In this document: positions 9,118-17,222 of the stretch, in pieces
Layout: the number at the start of each line of letters is the position of its first letter
Position numbering within the stretch: the first letter of the stretch is position 1
Source of the DNA: an uncultured Bacteroides sp.
Lineage (GTDB): Bacteria; Bacteroidota; Bacteroidia; Cytophagales; Cyclobacteriaceae
DNA length: 32,067 nt
NCBI GenBank assembly: GCA_902168185.1
Contig: CABHOV010000054.1
Coordinates: 1 to 32,067 of the forward strand
Direction of reading: 5' to 3'
The notes under the pieces: generated by a model
Databases searched by the model: none
The model's input: the letters and a program-made list of their open reading frames with translations, nothing else
Told to the model about the DNA's origin: nothing
Position numbers and translations under genes: made by a program

Positions 9118-9508
9118 AATAACAGGTACACTTTTTATACTACTTGCATTGATGCATATTGCACTCCCCAGATATTTCAGTTGGTCAAAGGAACTCTCAG
9201 CAATCAGTCTTATCAGCCGACAGATTTTATATGTGCATACGTTCTTTATAGCATTTATAGTCTTATTGATGGGATTGCTCTGCCTGTGTTGCGCAGAGGA
9301 TTTGATCAATACAACCCTTGGCAACCGCATTTGCCTTGGACTCGGTTTGTTTTGGTTAACGCGTCTTTACTTTCAGTTCTTTGTATACTCACCCCAGGTA
9401 TGGCGAGGCAAAGGATTTGAAACTTCCGTTCATGTTATCTTTTCTGCGCTTTGGATTTATTTCACGGCTGTGTTCCTGCTTGTCTATTATAACAACATGA
9501 TGCAGTAA
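9101..9508 (+). CDS. Four-helix membrane protein, unknown family
   Basis: 135 residues, strongly hydrophobic, with helices at about 5-23, 42-66, 76-95 and 105-130. Charged and aromatic residues sit in the loops (PRYFSWSKEL near 24 and FVYSPQVWRGKGFE near 92). I do not recognise a named domain. The gene overlaps the end of the methyltransferase-like gene by 17 bases and ends the operon; a convergent gene ends 29 bases further on. The tight overlaps make it very likely to work with its three neighbours. Confidence 0.72.
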   Translation: MILHLKITGTLFILLALMHIALPRYFSWSKELSAISLISRQILYVHTFFIAFIVLLMGLLCLCCAEDLINTTLGNRICLGLGLFWLTRLYFQFFVYSPQVWRGKGFETSVHVIFSALWIYFTAVFLLVYYNNMMQ

Positions 9509-9536
9509 ATATAGTATACGAAAACCTGGACTATAT
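9509..9536. terminator. Weak inverted repeat between convergent genes
   Basis: ATATAGT (9509-9515) and ACTATAT (9530-9536) are perfect 7-base arms that fill the 29-base gap between two convergent stops. The stem is AT-only and no T-tract follows, so a terminator role is only a guess. Confidence 0.25.
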
Positions 9537-9537
9537 C

Positions 9538-10308
9538 TTAATCCATAATCTTTCCTTCACCAGGCTTCCATTTATCGTACTCCATATACTCTACAATATG
9601 CTTTGCCATGGCAGCGCCTTTAATTTTTGTTACGAGATGCAGGGCGCCATCAATTCCAGCAGATATACCGGCTGTGGTGATAATCCTTCCATTGTCAACG
9701 AAGCGTACATTGTCAAGAACCTTCATGTTCGGATATTGCTTTCGCAGACTTTCAATGCTTTCATGAAAAGTTGTAACCGTCAAGCCTTCCAGGTAACCTG
9801 TTTTGGCCAGGATGAATACGCCAGTGCACACCGAAAAATAATATGACAAGCTTTTATCCTGTCGCTTAATCCATTCCGTTACCTGTATATCTTCTGAAGC
9901 TGTGCCAGCATTGCCACCAAAGAACGCCAGTATATCTGCCTGTGGTGCATCTTCTATAGAATAATCGGGTGTAATCTTTAATATACCCTGCGATTTGATG
10001 GGAGCTTTTGTTTTAGAAACTGTGAACACTTCAAAGCCTGCATATGAAAATACTTCCATTGGTCCTGCGAAATCCAAAACTTCAACACCATCCTGCAGGT
10101 AAAAAGCAATTTTCATTTTCTTAGCATTGAGTATATCTGTCTTTGTATCTGTAAGGGTCATGTGGCAGTGCGGGCACTTTCCGGGTTTATCGAACACCAG
10201 TTCATCACAAGCATTGTTGCAGGGAGGACAATAGTATGATTTGCCTTGCGCGATACCGATCTGCGCCATTGCAAAGAAAATCACCGTAAAGGTCAAGAGA
10301 TTCTTCAT
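9538..10308 (-). CDS. Exported DJ-1/PfpI protein with heavy-metal-binding zinc ribbon
   Basis: 256 residues from the ATG at 10308; a TTG at 10323 would add five residues, but the ATG gives a better signal peptide (cleavage near AQG, residue 21). A short Cys-rich module follows: Cys27, Cys30, Cys34, Cys45 and Cys48 with DKPGKCPHCHM, the pattern of heavy-metal-binding domains found at the start of CusB-type adaptors. Residues about 64-245 are a DJ-1/PfpI domain with the nucleophile-elbow Cys161 in SVCTG. The protein should therefore act outside the cytoplasm. The domain closely resembles the one in the adjoining GlxA-type regulator 41 bases upstream. Function unknown; metal or thiol-stress sensing is possible. 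Confidence 0.83.
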   Translation of the reverse strand: MKNLLTFTVIFFAMAQIGIAQGKSYYCPPCNNACDELVFDKPGKCPHCHMTLTDTKTDILNAKKMKIAFYLQDGVEVLDFAGPMEVFSYAGFEVFTVSKTKAPIKSQGILKITPDYSIEDAPQADILAFFGGNAGTASEDIQVTEWIKRQDKSLSYYFSVCTGVFILAKTGYLEGLTVTTFHESIESLRKQYPNMKVLDNVRFVDNGRIITTAGISAGIDGALHLVTKIKGAAMAKHIVEYMEYDKWKPGEGKIMD

Positions 10309-10364
10309 GTTGTTTTTTTTCAAATGTATAGCTATGAAAAGAACAGGAACAGGACAACTTGCGC

Positions 10365-11306
10365 TTATAAAGAGACAAGCTTATAGGGAACGTCCTTCTT
10401 CCTTAAGATATGACGCAGTTGGCTGGGGCTTACACCGCATGCTTTCGCGATTGTTTCCTGCTTGTGATTTTCTGTTCGCAGATGTTCTATTTTTTCAAGG
10501 CGGAGTTGATGGTGGTACTCGCCAATGGTAAGCTGTGTTGTTGCTTTGAACAAGCGCGACAAATTACGCGGGCTCATGCAAACCAATTCTGCAAGTTGCT
10601 CTATGGTTACTTTTTCGGAAAGATGTTGTGATAGATAATCCTGCACACTATGGATACGATTATCCATATGATTACGATGCTGAAGAAATATACTCAACTG
10701 CGGATCTGCCTCCGTCCTCCGTGTATATACCACAACCTCGCGCGCCACTTTCAACGCAAACACAGGACCCATGATTTGTTCTACCAGGTATAGCGCCATA
10801 TCTATACCCGATGCAACACCTGCACTGGTAGTGATCTTTTCATTGGAAATAAACAGGCGGTTACTCTCAACAAGAGCTTTGGGATACTGCTCCCGAAACC
10901 GATCCATATACCGCCAATGTGTCGTGCACGGCTTGCCATCTAAAATTCCGGATTCAGCTACTATAAATGCTCCGGTACAAACGGAGCAAATGTGCAGGCC
11001 CCTTGCATGCTGTACTTGAAGCCAATGTTGAAAAGGTAACGTTTCCGTTTTAAAGGAGTCACTGAATAAAAGCTTAGAATCTATACCCGGAATAAATATA
11101 TAGTCGTGTGCTCCGAGTGAAATCGTATTGAAATCCACAAGGTTTGCAAATCCTAATCCACTTGAGCTGTTAATGGCATCGTTGCCTGCCGTTATTCTCA
11201 CAAAAGAGATCTCGAAGGGAGCGTCCATCTCCATCGCTTCATAGAATATATGTGCAGGACCGGTCAAGTCGAGCAGATGTACCTGATCCGGTACTACAAA
11301 TATCAA
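10365..11306 (-). CDS. GlxA-type AraC transcriptional regulator with DJ-1/PfpI domain
   Basis: 313 residues. The N-terminal DJ-1/PfpI-like domain (1-190) keeps Cys110 in SVCTGAF, followed by TTHW, a layout common in GlxA-type regulators. The C-terminal AraC HTH pair spans about 213-310 (VTIEQLAELVCMSPRNLSRLFK, then ETIAKACGVSPSQLRHILRK). The start is a TTG at 11306; there is no ATG between the upstream in-frame stop and this codon, and the following residues fit the family's first strand. It probably controls the exported DJ-1 gene just downstream, and both may be one transcript. Confidence 0.88.
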   Translation of the reverse strand: MIFVVPDQVHLLDLTGPAHIFYEAMEMDAPFEISFVRITAGNDAINSSSGLGFANLVDFNTISLGAHDYIFIPGIDSKLLFSDSFKTETLPFQHWLQVQHARGLHICSVCTGAFIVAESGILDGKPCTTHWRYMDRFREQYPKALVESNRLFISNEKITTSAGVASGIDMALYLVEQIMGPVFALKVAREVVVYTRRTEADPQLSIFLQHRNHMDNRIHSVQDYLSQHLSEKVTIEQLAELVCMSPRNLSRLFKATTQLTIGEYHHQLRLEKIEHLRTENHKQETIAKACGVSPSQLRHILRKKDVPYKLVSL

Positions 11307-11375
11307 TTTATGTTTCTGTGCGATATGCTAGTATACAAAAAGTTAAGGATATAAATATAGAGATGCGCGAAAGAA

Positions 11376-11403
11376 ATGTTGCAACATGAATATATAAAAT
11401 TCA
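11376..11403. promoter_or_regulatory. Palindromes upstream of the GlxA-type regulator
   Basis: ATGTTGCAACAT at 11376-11387 is a perfect 12-base palindrome about 70 bases upstream of the regulator start. TGAAT-N7-ATTCA (11387-11403) overlaps its last base. Both lie in the gap between two divergent genes and could be an operator for self-control. Function is inferred only from symmetry and position. Confidence 0.35.
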
Positions 11404-11469
11404 TAAAAAAGTTGACAAGCCATTACACAAACAAAACAATATGGTAAAATTACTATAGCATATAAAGTA

Positions 11470-11477
11470 TACATTTG
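11470..11477 (+). promoter_or_regulatory. Possible -7 element for the lipoprotein gene
   Basis: TACATTTG matches the Bacteroidota -7 consensus TAnnTTTG exactly. No clear TTG stands about 20 bases upstream (only TGG near 11442), so the promoter is half supported. The leader to the ATG at 11560 would be about 75 bases. Confidence 0.35.
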
Positions 11478-11559
11478 CCACATTCGTATGGTATGAATAT
11501 CTTTTTTCACACCACTGGTTATTTTATCTGTTTCACCTAAACCAATCTTAGCTATTATC

Positions 11560-13164
11560 ATGAAATTCTTTTCAAAATCAATTTACTCCTTCGCGGCTGT
11601 ATGTGCTGCTGGTTTGCTCATCGTTGGTTGTACTGACAACTTTATTCAGGAAAATGTAAGCACAGTATCCGCTACCGAACGCACAACTGATGCAACAGCA
11701 TCACTGATGGCCGTTTCGCTTACACAAGGTTTTGAAGTCGGCAGCTCCAGTCCGAAGACTGCGTACGATGTATCTCCTACCGGTTCGTCCAGTGGCGATA
11801 ACGTTACACTTCAAAGTAAATCATGGAATATGTATGATGCATTGATCGGCAATCTGGCCGGTGATTTAAAATCCGGTTCATGGTCTGCACGTATACGCAA
11901 CACCGGAAAAATTACCATGCTGTTTGATGTCACTACAGGAATCAGTACCGTTACGATTAAACATGGTATATATTCCAGTGACGCTTCGAGTCAATGGGGA
12001 TTATGGTATTCTGCAAACGGAGGTAGCTCGTGGACACAGTCCGGCTCCAACGTTACGGCTACATCTTCATTGCAAACACAGACCTTTACATTGAATGTTA
12101 CCGGTACGGTTCGTCTGGAGATCAGAAAATTGACAGGGTCTTCCAACCGAATCAACATCGATGACATTACCATCAATGACAACACCACCGGTGGTGGTAT
12201 AACGGGCAAGAAATTCTTATTCGATGCTTCACATTATGAAAATGCAGGAAGTGCAGACTGGCAAATCGATACGGACGGAACTGAAAGTGTACCAACCTAT
12301 ACCGGAGGCACAACGGTTGAAACAAAAGCGCAACGTTATCCTACACCTTCCTATACCGGTATCACTTCCAGTACAACGGAATCGTATTGGAAAGGTGGAA
12401 TGTCCGCCTGGGCTGTTGAGCTTGTAAAGAGAGGACACCTCGTTGAATCTTTACCTGTCGGTACTGCAATCACATACGGTAATTCTTCCAACCCACAAGA
12501 CTTAAGTAACTACAATGTATTCATGGTGATCGAACCAAATCGTTTGTTTACTACGGCTGAAAAAACTGCGATCATGAACTTCGTTTCCAATGGTGGCGGA
12601 TTAATGATGGTGGCGGATCACACTGCAGCTACAACGGCTGGTACAGACGCCAATGGATATAACCCTTCCGACAGAGATGGCGATGGTTTCGATTCACCAC
12701 GCGTATGGAATGATCTGATGACGAACAATGGTATCAACAACACGAATCCTTTCGGGTTTGTAGTAGACTATGTAGATATTGATGATCAACCTACAACTAA
12801 AGTATATACCGGCTCTAATGTAAATGCGCAGGCTGTATTAAATGGTGTTGCCGGCACAGCAAACAAACTTGCTTTTTATGCGGGAACAACTGCCACACTA
12901 TATCCTTCAAACAATAGTTCGGTACAAGGATTATTCTGGCGCACGAGCAGCACTGTAGGAAGTAATTCCGGTGTGATGGCGGCCCTTGCCACGTATGGTA
13001 CCGGCAGAGTTGTATTCGTAGGTGATAGCTCGCCTTCTGATGACGGTACTGGTGATACAAATGATAATTTGTTCAACGGTTGGTCTGGCGATTCACCTTC
13101 AGGTTTTACGTCACACCCTGCGCTGCATCTTAACGCATCGCTTTGGCTGGCTAAAGTGCAATAG
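11560..13164 (+). CDS. Large lipoprotein with beta-sandwich and GATase1-like domain
   Basis: 534 residues. The signal peptide ends in a lipobox at Cys24 (LIVGC). Residues about 50-205 are a beta-sandwich of the kind found beside secreted hydrolases in Bacteroidota (WSARIRNTGKITMLFDV, later INIDDITIND). Residues about 215-530 look like a class I glutamine-amidotransferase-like or ThuA/DUF4350-like fold: NYNVFMVIEPNRLFTTAEK, then MNFVSNGGGLMMVADHT, and GTGRVVFVGDSS near the end. No Cys nucleophile sits at the expected elbow. Residues 371-379 (DRDGDGFDS) resemble a calcium-binding loop. No T9SS sorting tail is present, consistent with lipid anchoring. Monocistronic; function unknown. Confidence 0.7.
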   Translation: MKFFSKSIYSFAAVCAAGLLIVGCTDNFIQENVSTVSATERTTDATASLMAVSLTQGFEVGSSSPKTAYDVSPTGSSSGDNVTLQSKSWNMYDALIGNLAGDLKSGSWSARIRNTGKITMLFDVTTGISTVTIKHGIYSSDASSQWGLWYSANGGSSWTQSGSNVTATSSLQTQTFTLNVTGTVRLEIRKLTGSSNRINIDDITINDNTTGGGITGKKFLFDASHYENAGSADWQIDTDGTESVPTYTGGTTVETKAQRYPTPSYTGITSSTTESYWKGGMSAWAVELVKRGHLVESLPVGTAITYGNSSNPQDLSNYNVFMVIEPNRLFTTAEKTAIMNFVSNGGGLMMVADHTAATTAGTDANGYNPSDRDGDGFDSPRVWNDLMTNNGINNTNPFGFVVDYVDIDDQPTTKVYTGSNVNAQAVLNGVAGTANKLAFYAGTTATLYPSNNSSVQGLFWRTSSTVGSNSGVMAALATYGTGRVVFVGDSSPSDDGTGDTNDNLFNGWSGDSPSGFTSHPALHLNASLWLAKVQ

Positions 13165-13201
13165 CTGATCTATAGATTATAGTTCATAGATATAGTCTTC
13201 A

Positions 13202-13271
13202 GGCTGCTGGCTGCAGGTTCTCGTTTAATATAGACATACTATATATAAACCTGAGCTTGCAGTCAGCATCC
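13202..13271. terminator. Imperfect inverted repeat between convergent genes
   Basis: GGCTGCTGGCTGCA (13202-13215) pairs with TGCAGTCAGCATCC (13258-13271), matching in 12 of 14 positions, and the inner AACC/GGTT ends also pair around a 6-base offset. The 42-base spacer is AT-rich. It lies between two convergent stops, so it may be a terminator for both, or a dispersed palindromic repeat unit of the genome. Confidence 0.45.
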
Positions 13272-13281
13272 TTACGAAGAC

Positions 13282-15690
13282 TTATTGCTCTTTCAAAGCG
13301 TCTACCGGATTGGCACGTGCTGCCTTAAAAGATTGAATGCCCACAGTTAGCAAGGAAATGGACATGATCAGCAGTGCTGCTTTGATAAACAAGAATGCAG
13401 TGATGTCTATATGATATGCAAACTTTTGCAACCACTCGTTGGCAGCATAGTAACTCAAGGGTATAGCAATTACAAAGGCGATGGCGATCAAAATAAGATA
13501 GCTCCTTGATAATCCGAATATCAACGATGAATCTCCAGCACCTAAAACTTTACGGATGCTGATCTCTCTATATTTCTGCGATGTGCTATATACCACCAAA
13601 CCAAAAAGTCCCAGGCAGGCAACAAAAATTGTGAAGCCTGTAAAAAACGTAAAGAGAATGGCCAGCTTTTCCTCACCCTTATATAACTGATCAAAATTGT
13701 CGTCCAGAAAGCGATATTCAAAAGGCCACTCCGTGTTATACTTCTTCCAGACAGTCTCGAGGTGTGCAAGCGTGGCTGGAATATTTTCAGGTTTAATCCG
13801 AAAAGATATAGATGAGTATGCATATGGGAAAATATGAAGAACAACGGGTGATATTGTTTCGCGCAGACTATTCAGGTGAAAATCTTTTACAACACCTACT
13901 ATCTTCCCCTCCTTAAGTGAATCAGGTTTATCCCAACGATTCCAGGCAACTTCGTGTTGAAGGGCATCCTTCGCGTTAGCATAACCCAACATCTTTGCTG
14001 CACTTTCACTTACTATAAATGCATCGTGTATATCTGATGGAAACTCCATAGAGAAATCACGACCTGCAATCAACTTCAAATCAAGCGTCTTTACATAATC
14101 ATGATCTACCAATAACATGGATGTAGACCATTCACGCTTTGTTACTTTGTCGCGAATTCCATCGCCTGCAAAGGCTTCACCCGGTAATCCATATTGTAAG
14201 GAAGCGCTGATGATGTTAGGATGATTGGCAAATATAGCCTTCACAGCTTCCGGATTTGTTTTCATGTCGCCACGAAGCTGGAGAATCAAAATGTTATCCT
14301 TATCAAATCCCATGTCCTTGGTACGCATATAGGTATGCTGATCGGATACAATAAAGGAAGCGATGATCAGGAAAAACGAAAGTATAAACTGAAGCACGAC
14401 AAGCCCCTTCCTCAATAAGATCTTACCTGACCGTCCGGAATTTTTGTTAGACAGAATCTGAGCCGGTTTATATCCGGATATATAAAAAGCCGGATACGCG
14501 CCTGCCGCTATACCAATAACAAATACTGACAGAAACAAGATGAGTACAACCCATGGATTCAGAAATATAGCGGTAGGTATATTCTTCTCCGTAAAATTAT
14601 TAAGCACGGGCAATACCAATTCCGCTACCAGGCCACCGATGAGCAACGCTATACCTGCAATAATAACGGATTCGCTTATGAACTGATAAATCAACTGCGC
14701 CCGAAAAGCTCCTACTACTTTTCGTACGCCTACTTCTTTCACGCGGCTTACGGCACGCGCTGTAGAAAGGTTAACGAAATTCAAAATTGAAATGATCAGA
14801 ATAAAGATCGCTGTTCCGGAAAGTATATAGATGGTCTGGGCATTGCCGCGTACTGCTATATCCCAGCGCTGGTCAACGGCATGCAAATGTACATCTTCCA
14901 TAGGCATGAGGTGCGGAATATAGTAGCTGCCATACGATTTTGTTGTGGGCCACGCGTTCCGTTCCGCGAAATCTTTCAGCTTCGCTTCGAACCGGCCAAC
15001 ATCTATACCGGGTTTTAACTTGATATAGGTATGAAACTGACTCCACCCCCAACTCTGCATCCGGTCAGGAATCTCTTTATTCAGGTTCTCCATTGAAACC
15101 ATAAAGTTGAGCTGCAGATGCGAGTGTATCGGGAAGTCTTCAAACACTGCCGCTACCTTTAAAACATCATCTGATATTTTGATCTCTTCACCAAGCGCAG
15201 GTTTATCTCCAAAATATTTCTTCGCCAGCGTTTGGTTGATCGCGATTTCATCGGGGTGTTGCAGCGCTGTGTGCGCATCGCCTTCGATTACTTTAAGGCT
15301 GAACATTTCAAGCATCGAAGGATCGGCACAGCCACCGTTAGTCTCCGTATTTTTTTTAGTACCCACCTCGAACAATACCGGTGAATTGAAATTCATGAAG
15401 CGTGAATAGTCTTCCACTTCGGGATACTCCGCCATCAGAGTCGGGCCAATCATAGGAGGTACCATCGCTCCCTTCAGGGTGCGTCCGTCATCATTAAAAT
15501 GCTCATTGTAAACCCTATACTTTCGTGATACATCCATCACATGCTTGTCGTACTGAAGCTCATCGTGAATGAATAATGCGATCACAAGAAAAGAAGCAAT
15601 GCTGATGGCCATTCCGCAGATATTGATAAGCGAGAACAATTTGTTCTTCATCAAATTCCGGAGTCCGATCTTAATATAGTTTTGCAACAT
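13282..15690 (-). CDS. FtsX/MacB-type ABC transporter permease
   Basis: 802 residues from the ATG at 15690 (MLQNYIKIGLRNLMKNKLFS, the usual start of this family). A TTG at 15720 would add ten residues but would overlap the proposed promoter. Layout: first helix at about 20-42, a large MacB_PCD-type extracytoplasmic domain (45-265), three helices with the FtsX signature (VSRVKEVGVRKVVGA), a second extracytoplasmic domain, and three final helices with SQKYREISIRKVLGAG. It has the duplicated eight-helix form common in Bacteroidota. No ATPase gene is present in the window, so the energy-coupling partner must be elsewhere. Substrate unknown. It diverges from an NtrC-type regulator that probably controls it. 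Confidence 0.9.
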   Translation of the reverse strand: MLQNYIKIGLRNLMKNKLFSLINICGMAISIASFLVIALFIHDELQYDKHVMDVSRKYRVYNEHFNDDGRTLKGAMVPPMIGPTLMAEYPEVEDYSRFMNFNSPVLFEVGTKKNTETNGGCADPSMLEMFSLKVIEGDAHTALQHPDEIAINQTLAKKYFGDKPALGEEIKISDDVLKVAAVFEDFPIHSHLQLNFMVSMENLNKEIPDRMQSWGWSQFHTYIKLKPGIDVGRFEAKLKDFAERNAWPTTKSYGSYYIPHLMPMEDVHLHAVDQRWDIAVRGNAQTIYILSGTAIFILIISILNFVNLSTARAVSRVKEVGVRKVVGAFRAQLIYQFISESVIIAGIALLIGGLVAELVLPVLNNFTEKNIPTAIFLNPWVVLILFLSVFVIGIAAGAYPAFYISGYKPAQILSNKNSGRSGKILLRKGLVVLQFILSFFLIIASFIVSDQHTYMRTKDMGFDKDNILILQLRGDMKTNPEAVKAIFANHPNIISASLQYGLPGEAFAGDGIRDKVTKREWSTSMLLVDHDYVKTLDLKLIAGRDFSMEFPSDIHDAFIVSESAAKMLGYANAKDALQHEVAWNRWDKPDSLKEGKIVGVVKDFHLNSLRETISPVVLHIFPYAYSSISFRIKPENIPATLAHLETVWKKYNTEWPFEYRFLDDNFDQLYKGEEKLAILFTFFTGFTIFVACLGLFGLVVYSTSQKYREISIRKVLGAGDSSLIFGLSRSYLILIAIAFVIAIPLSYYAANEWLQKFAYHIDITAFLFIKAALLIMSISLLTVGIQSFKAARANPVDALKEQ

Positions 15691-15714
15691 ACTGGTAAAT
15701 TTACAAAGGCTTTG

Positions 15715-15730
15715 GGCCAAACCTGTACCA
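15715..15730 (-). promoter_or_regulatory. Sigma-54-like promoter of the permease gene
   Basis: On the minus strand the sequence reads TGGTACAGGTTTGGCC. The invariant GG (15729-15728) and GC (15717-15716) are exactly ten bases apart, and TGG.AC and T.GC match the -24/-12 consensus TGGCACG-N4-TTGC. The start of transcription would be near 15704, 14 bases before the ATG at 15690. The adjoining NtrC-type activator gene and the palindrome about 100 bases upstream support the call. Confidence 0.55.
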
Positions 15731-15785
15731 TTCTACTAACTCACTGGCTTCTAATATTTTGTTAAACTAAATGTACCGGCACCTG

Positions 15786-15821
15786 TTTCATTGTGGAACA
15801 CTTTTGTGTATCACAATGAAA
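15786..15821. promoter_or_regulatory. 36-base palindrome, probable activator-binding site
   Basis: TTTCATTGTG (15786-15795) and CACAATGAAA (15812-15821) are perfect 10-base arms. Inside them, ACAC (15798-15801) and GTGT (15806-15809) pair around TTTT, leaving only one G-T and one A-A position unmatched. It stands about 100 bases upstream of the proposed sigma-54 start of the permease gene, the usual place for an NtrC-type enhancer, and ends 20 bases before the activator's own ATG, so it could also control that gene. The symmetry is seen directly; the binding protein is inferred. Confidence 0.6.
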
Positions 15822-15840
15822 CGTATATTTTTATCCCTGC

Positions 15841-17220
15841 ATGCAAAAGACCTCAGCGAAGATATTGATAGTAGACGATGATGCAGATATACTCACGGCT
15901 GCCCGTGTAGTACTGCGACAACGGTATACGCATGTTGACACCGAAGCAAACCCTCAACGACTCAACGTGTTGCTTCGTCAAAATCAGTATCACGTTATTT
16001 TGCTGGATATGAATTATTCAGCCGGACGACTTTCAGGTAACGAAGGGTTATTCTGGCTGAATCAAATTCGTTCGCTGCATCCACAACAGCAAGTAGTGAT
16101 GATCACCGCGTATGCCGACATTCAACTTGCAGTAGAGGCGATGAAACAAGGTGCTGCCGATTTTATTGTAAAGCCGTGGGACAATGAAAAGCTAGAGGCT
16201 ACAGTATATACTGCATATCAGCATTCGCTTTCGCGGAAAGAGATTCAACCCTCGCAAAAGAAACCATTGCAAGAGCACGCTATAGCAGAGCTGGGTTCCG
16301 AAATCATTGGTAGTTCAGTTGCGTTTAAAAATGTGATCGCCACTGCTGAAAAGGTGGCAAAGACCGATGCAAATATACTTTTGCTAGGTGAGAACGGAAC
16401 GGGGAAAGAATTAATTGCCAAGTATATTCATCGGCAATCGTTACGAAGTGCGGGAGCTTTTGTGAAGGTCGATGTCGGTGCTCTGTCAGCAACGCTTTTT
16501 GAATCAGAATTATTTGGTCATAAAAAGGGAGCCTTTACCGATGCGCGTGAAGATCGGATCGGCCGAATAGAATCTGCGCATGGCGGAACGCTTTTCCTGG
16601 ATGAAGTTGGAAACCTCCCACTTCCCCTGCAGGTAAAATTACTTTCTGTGTTGCAAAACCGCGAGGTCATTCCGCTGGGAAGTAATGTACCGGTCACAGT
16701 GGACATCCGATTAATCTGCGCAACCAATCTCAACCTTCGCCATGCCATAGGTATAGGAGAGTTTAGGGAAGATCTCCTATACAGGATCAATACAGTCGAG
16801 GTTACAGTGCCTCCATTGCGATCACGCTCGCAGGATATACCGGCTCTAGCCAGTCACTTTCTCGAAATATATACTGCCAAGTATCGAAAGGAAAATAAAT
16901 CTCTTGCTGAAGATGCACTTGTATACTTGCAAAAGCATACATGGCCAGGCAATGTACGCGAACTTCAACACGCCATAGAACGCGCGGTGATTATGAGCGA
17001 TCACAACAGCCTTCACAAAAATGATTTTCTGCTTTCAGCCAAAATTGAAAATGAAACTGAAGAAAAGAATGAAGCCTTCAATCTTGACGAGATGGAACGA
17101 AAGGCCATTATAGCGGCTATACAAAAACACAGCGGCAACTTAAGTCAGGTGGCTAAAGAACTTGGCGTTGGCCGCACGACACTCTATCGAAAAATGACGC
17201 GGTACGGACTTGAAAAGTAA
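15841..17220 (+). CDS. NtrC-family sigma-54-dependent response regulator
   Basis: 459 residues. Receiver domain 7-125 with acidic pocket D12-D14, phospho-acceptor D56 (VILLDMNYS), T89 and K111. AAA+ domain about 155-380: Walker A GENGTGKE at 183-190, the sigma-54 contact loop GAFTDA at 230-235 in place of the usual GAFTGA, Walker B LFLDEVG at 251-257, and the arginine-finger region REDLLYRIN. A Fis-type HTH lies at 433-457 (LSQVAKELGVGRTTLYRKM). It should activate sigma-54 promoters when phosphorylated by the kinase encoded two bases downstream. The divergent permease gene has a sigma-54-like promoter and is the obvious target. Confidence 0.95.
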   Translation: MQKTSAKILIVDDDADILTAARVVLRQRYTHVDTEANPQRLNVLLRQNQYHVILLDMNYSAGRLSGNEGLFWLNQIRSLHPQQQVVMITAYADIQLAVEAMKQGAADFIVKPWDNEKLEATVYTAYQHSLSRKEIQPSQKKPLQEHAIAELGSEIIGSSVAFKNVIATAEKVAKTDANILLLGENGTGKELIAKYIHRQSLRSAGAFVKVDVGALSATLFESELFGHKKGAFTDAREDRIGRIESAHGGTLFLDEVGNLPLPLQVKLLSVLQNREVIPLGSNVPVTVDIRLICATNLNLRHAIGIGEFREDLLYRINTVEVTVPPLRSRSQDIPALASHFLEIYTAKYRKENKSLAEDALVYLQKHTWPGNVRELQHAIERAVIMSDHNSLHKNDFLLSAKIENETEEKNEAFNLDEMERKAIIAAIQKHSGNLSQVAKELGVGRTTLYRKMTRYGLEK

Positions 17221-17222
17221 AC

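Noticed and set aside
11343-11561. 72-codon minus-strand frame in the gap between the GlxA-type regulator and the lipoprotein gene
   Set aside because: It is AT-rich, shows no domain, covers the control region with its palindromes and -7 element, and its start overlaps the lipoprotein start codon.
15801-15816. Possible sigma-54 promoter on the plus strand for the activator gene (TGGAACAC...TTGTG near 15793-15808)
   Set aside because: The GG and the following GT/GC-like pair have the wrong spacing and the GC is missing; the stretch is better explained as part of the palindrome.
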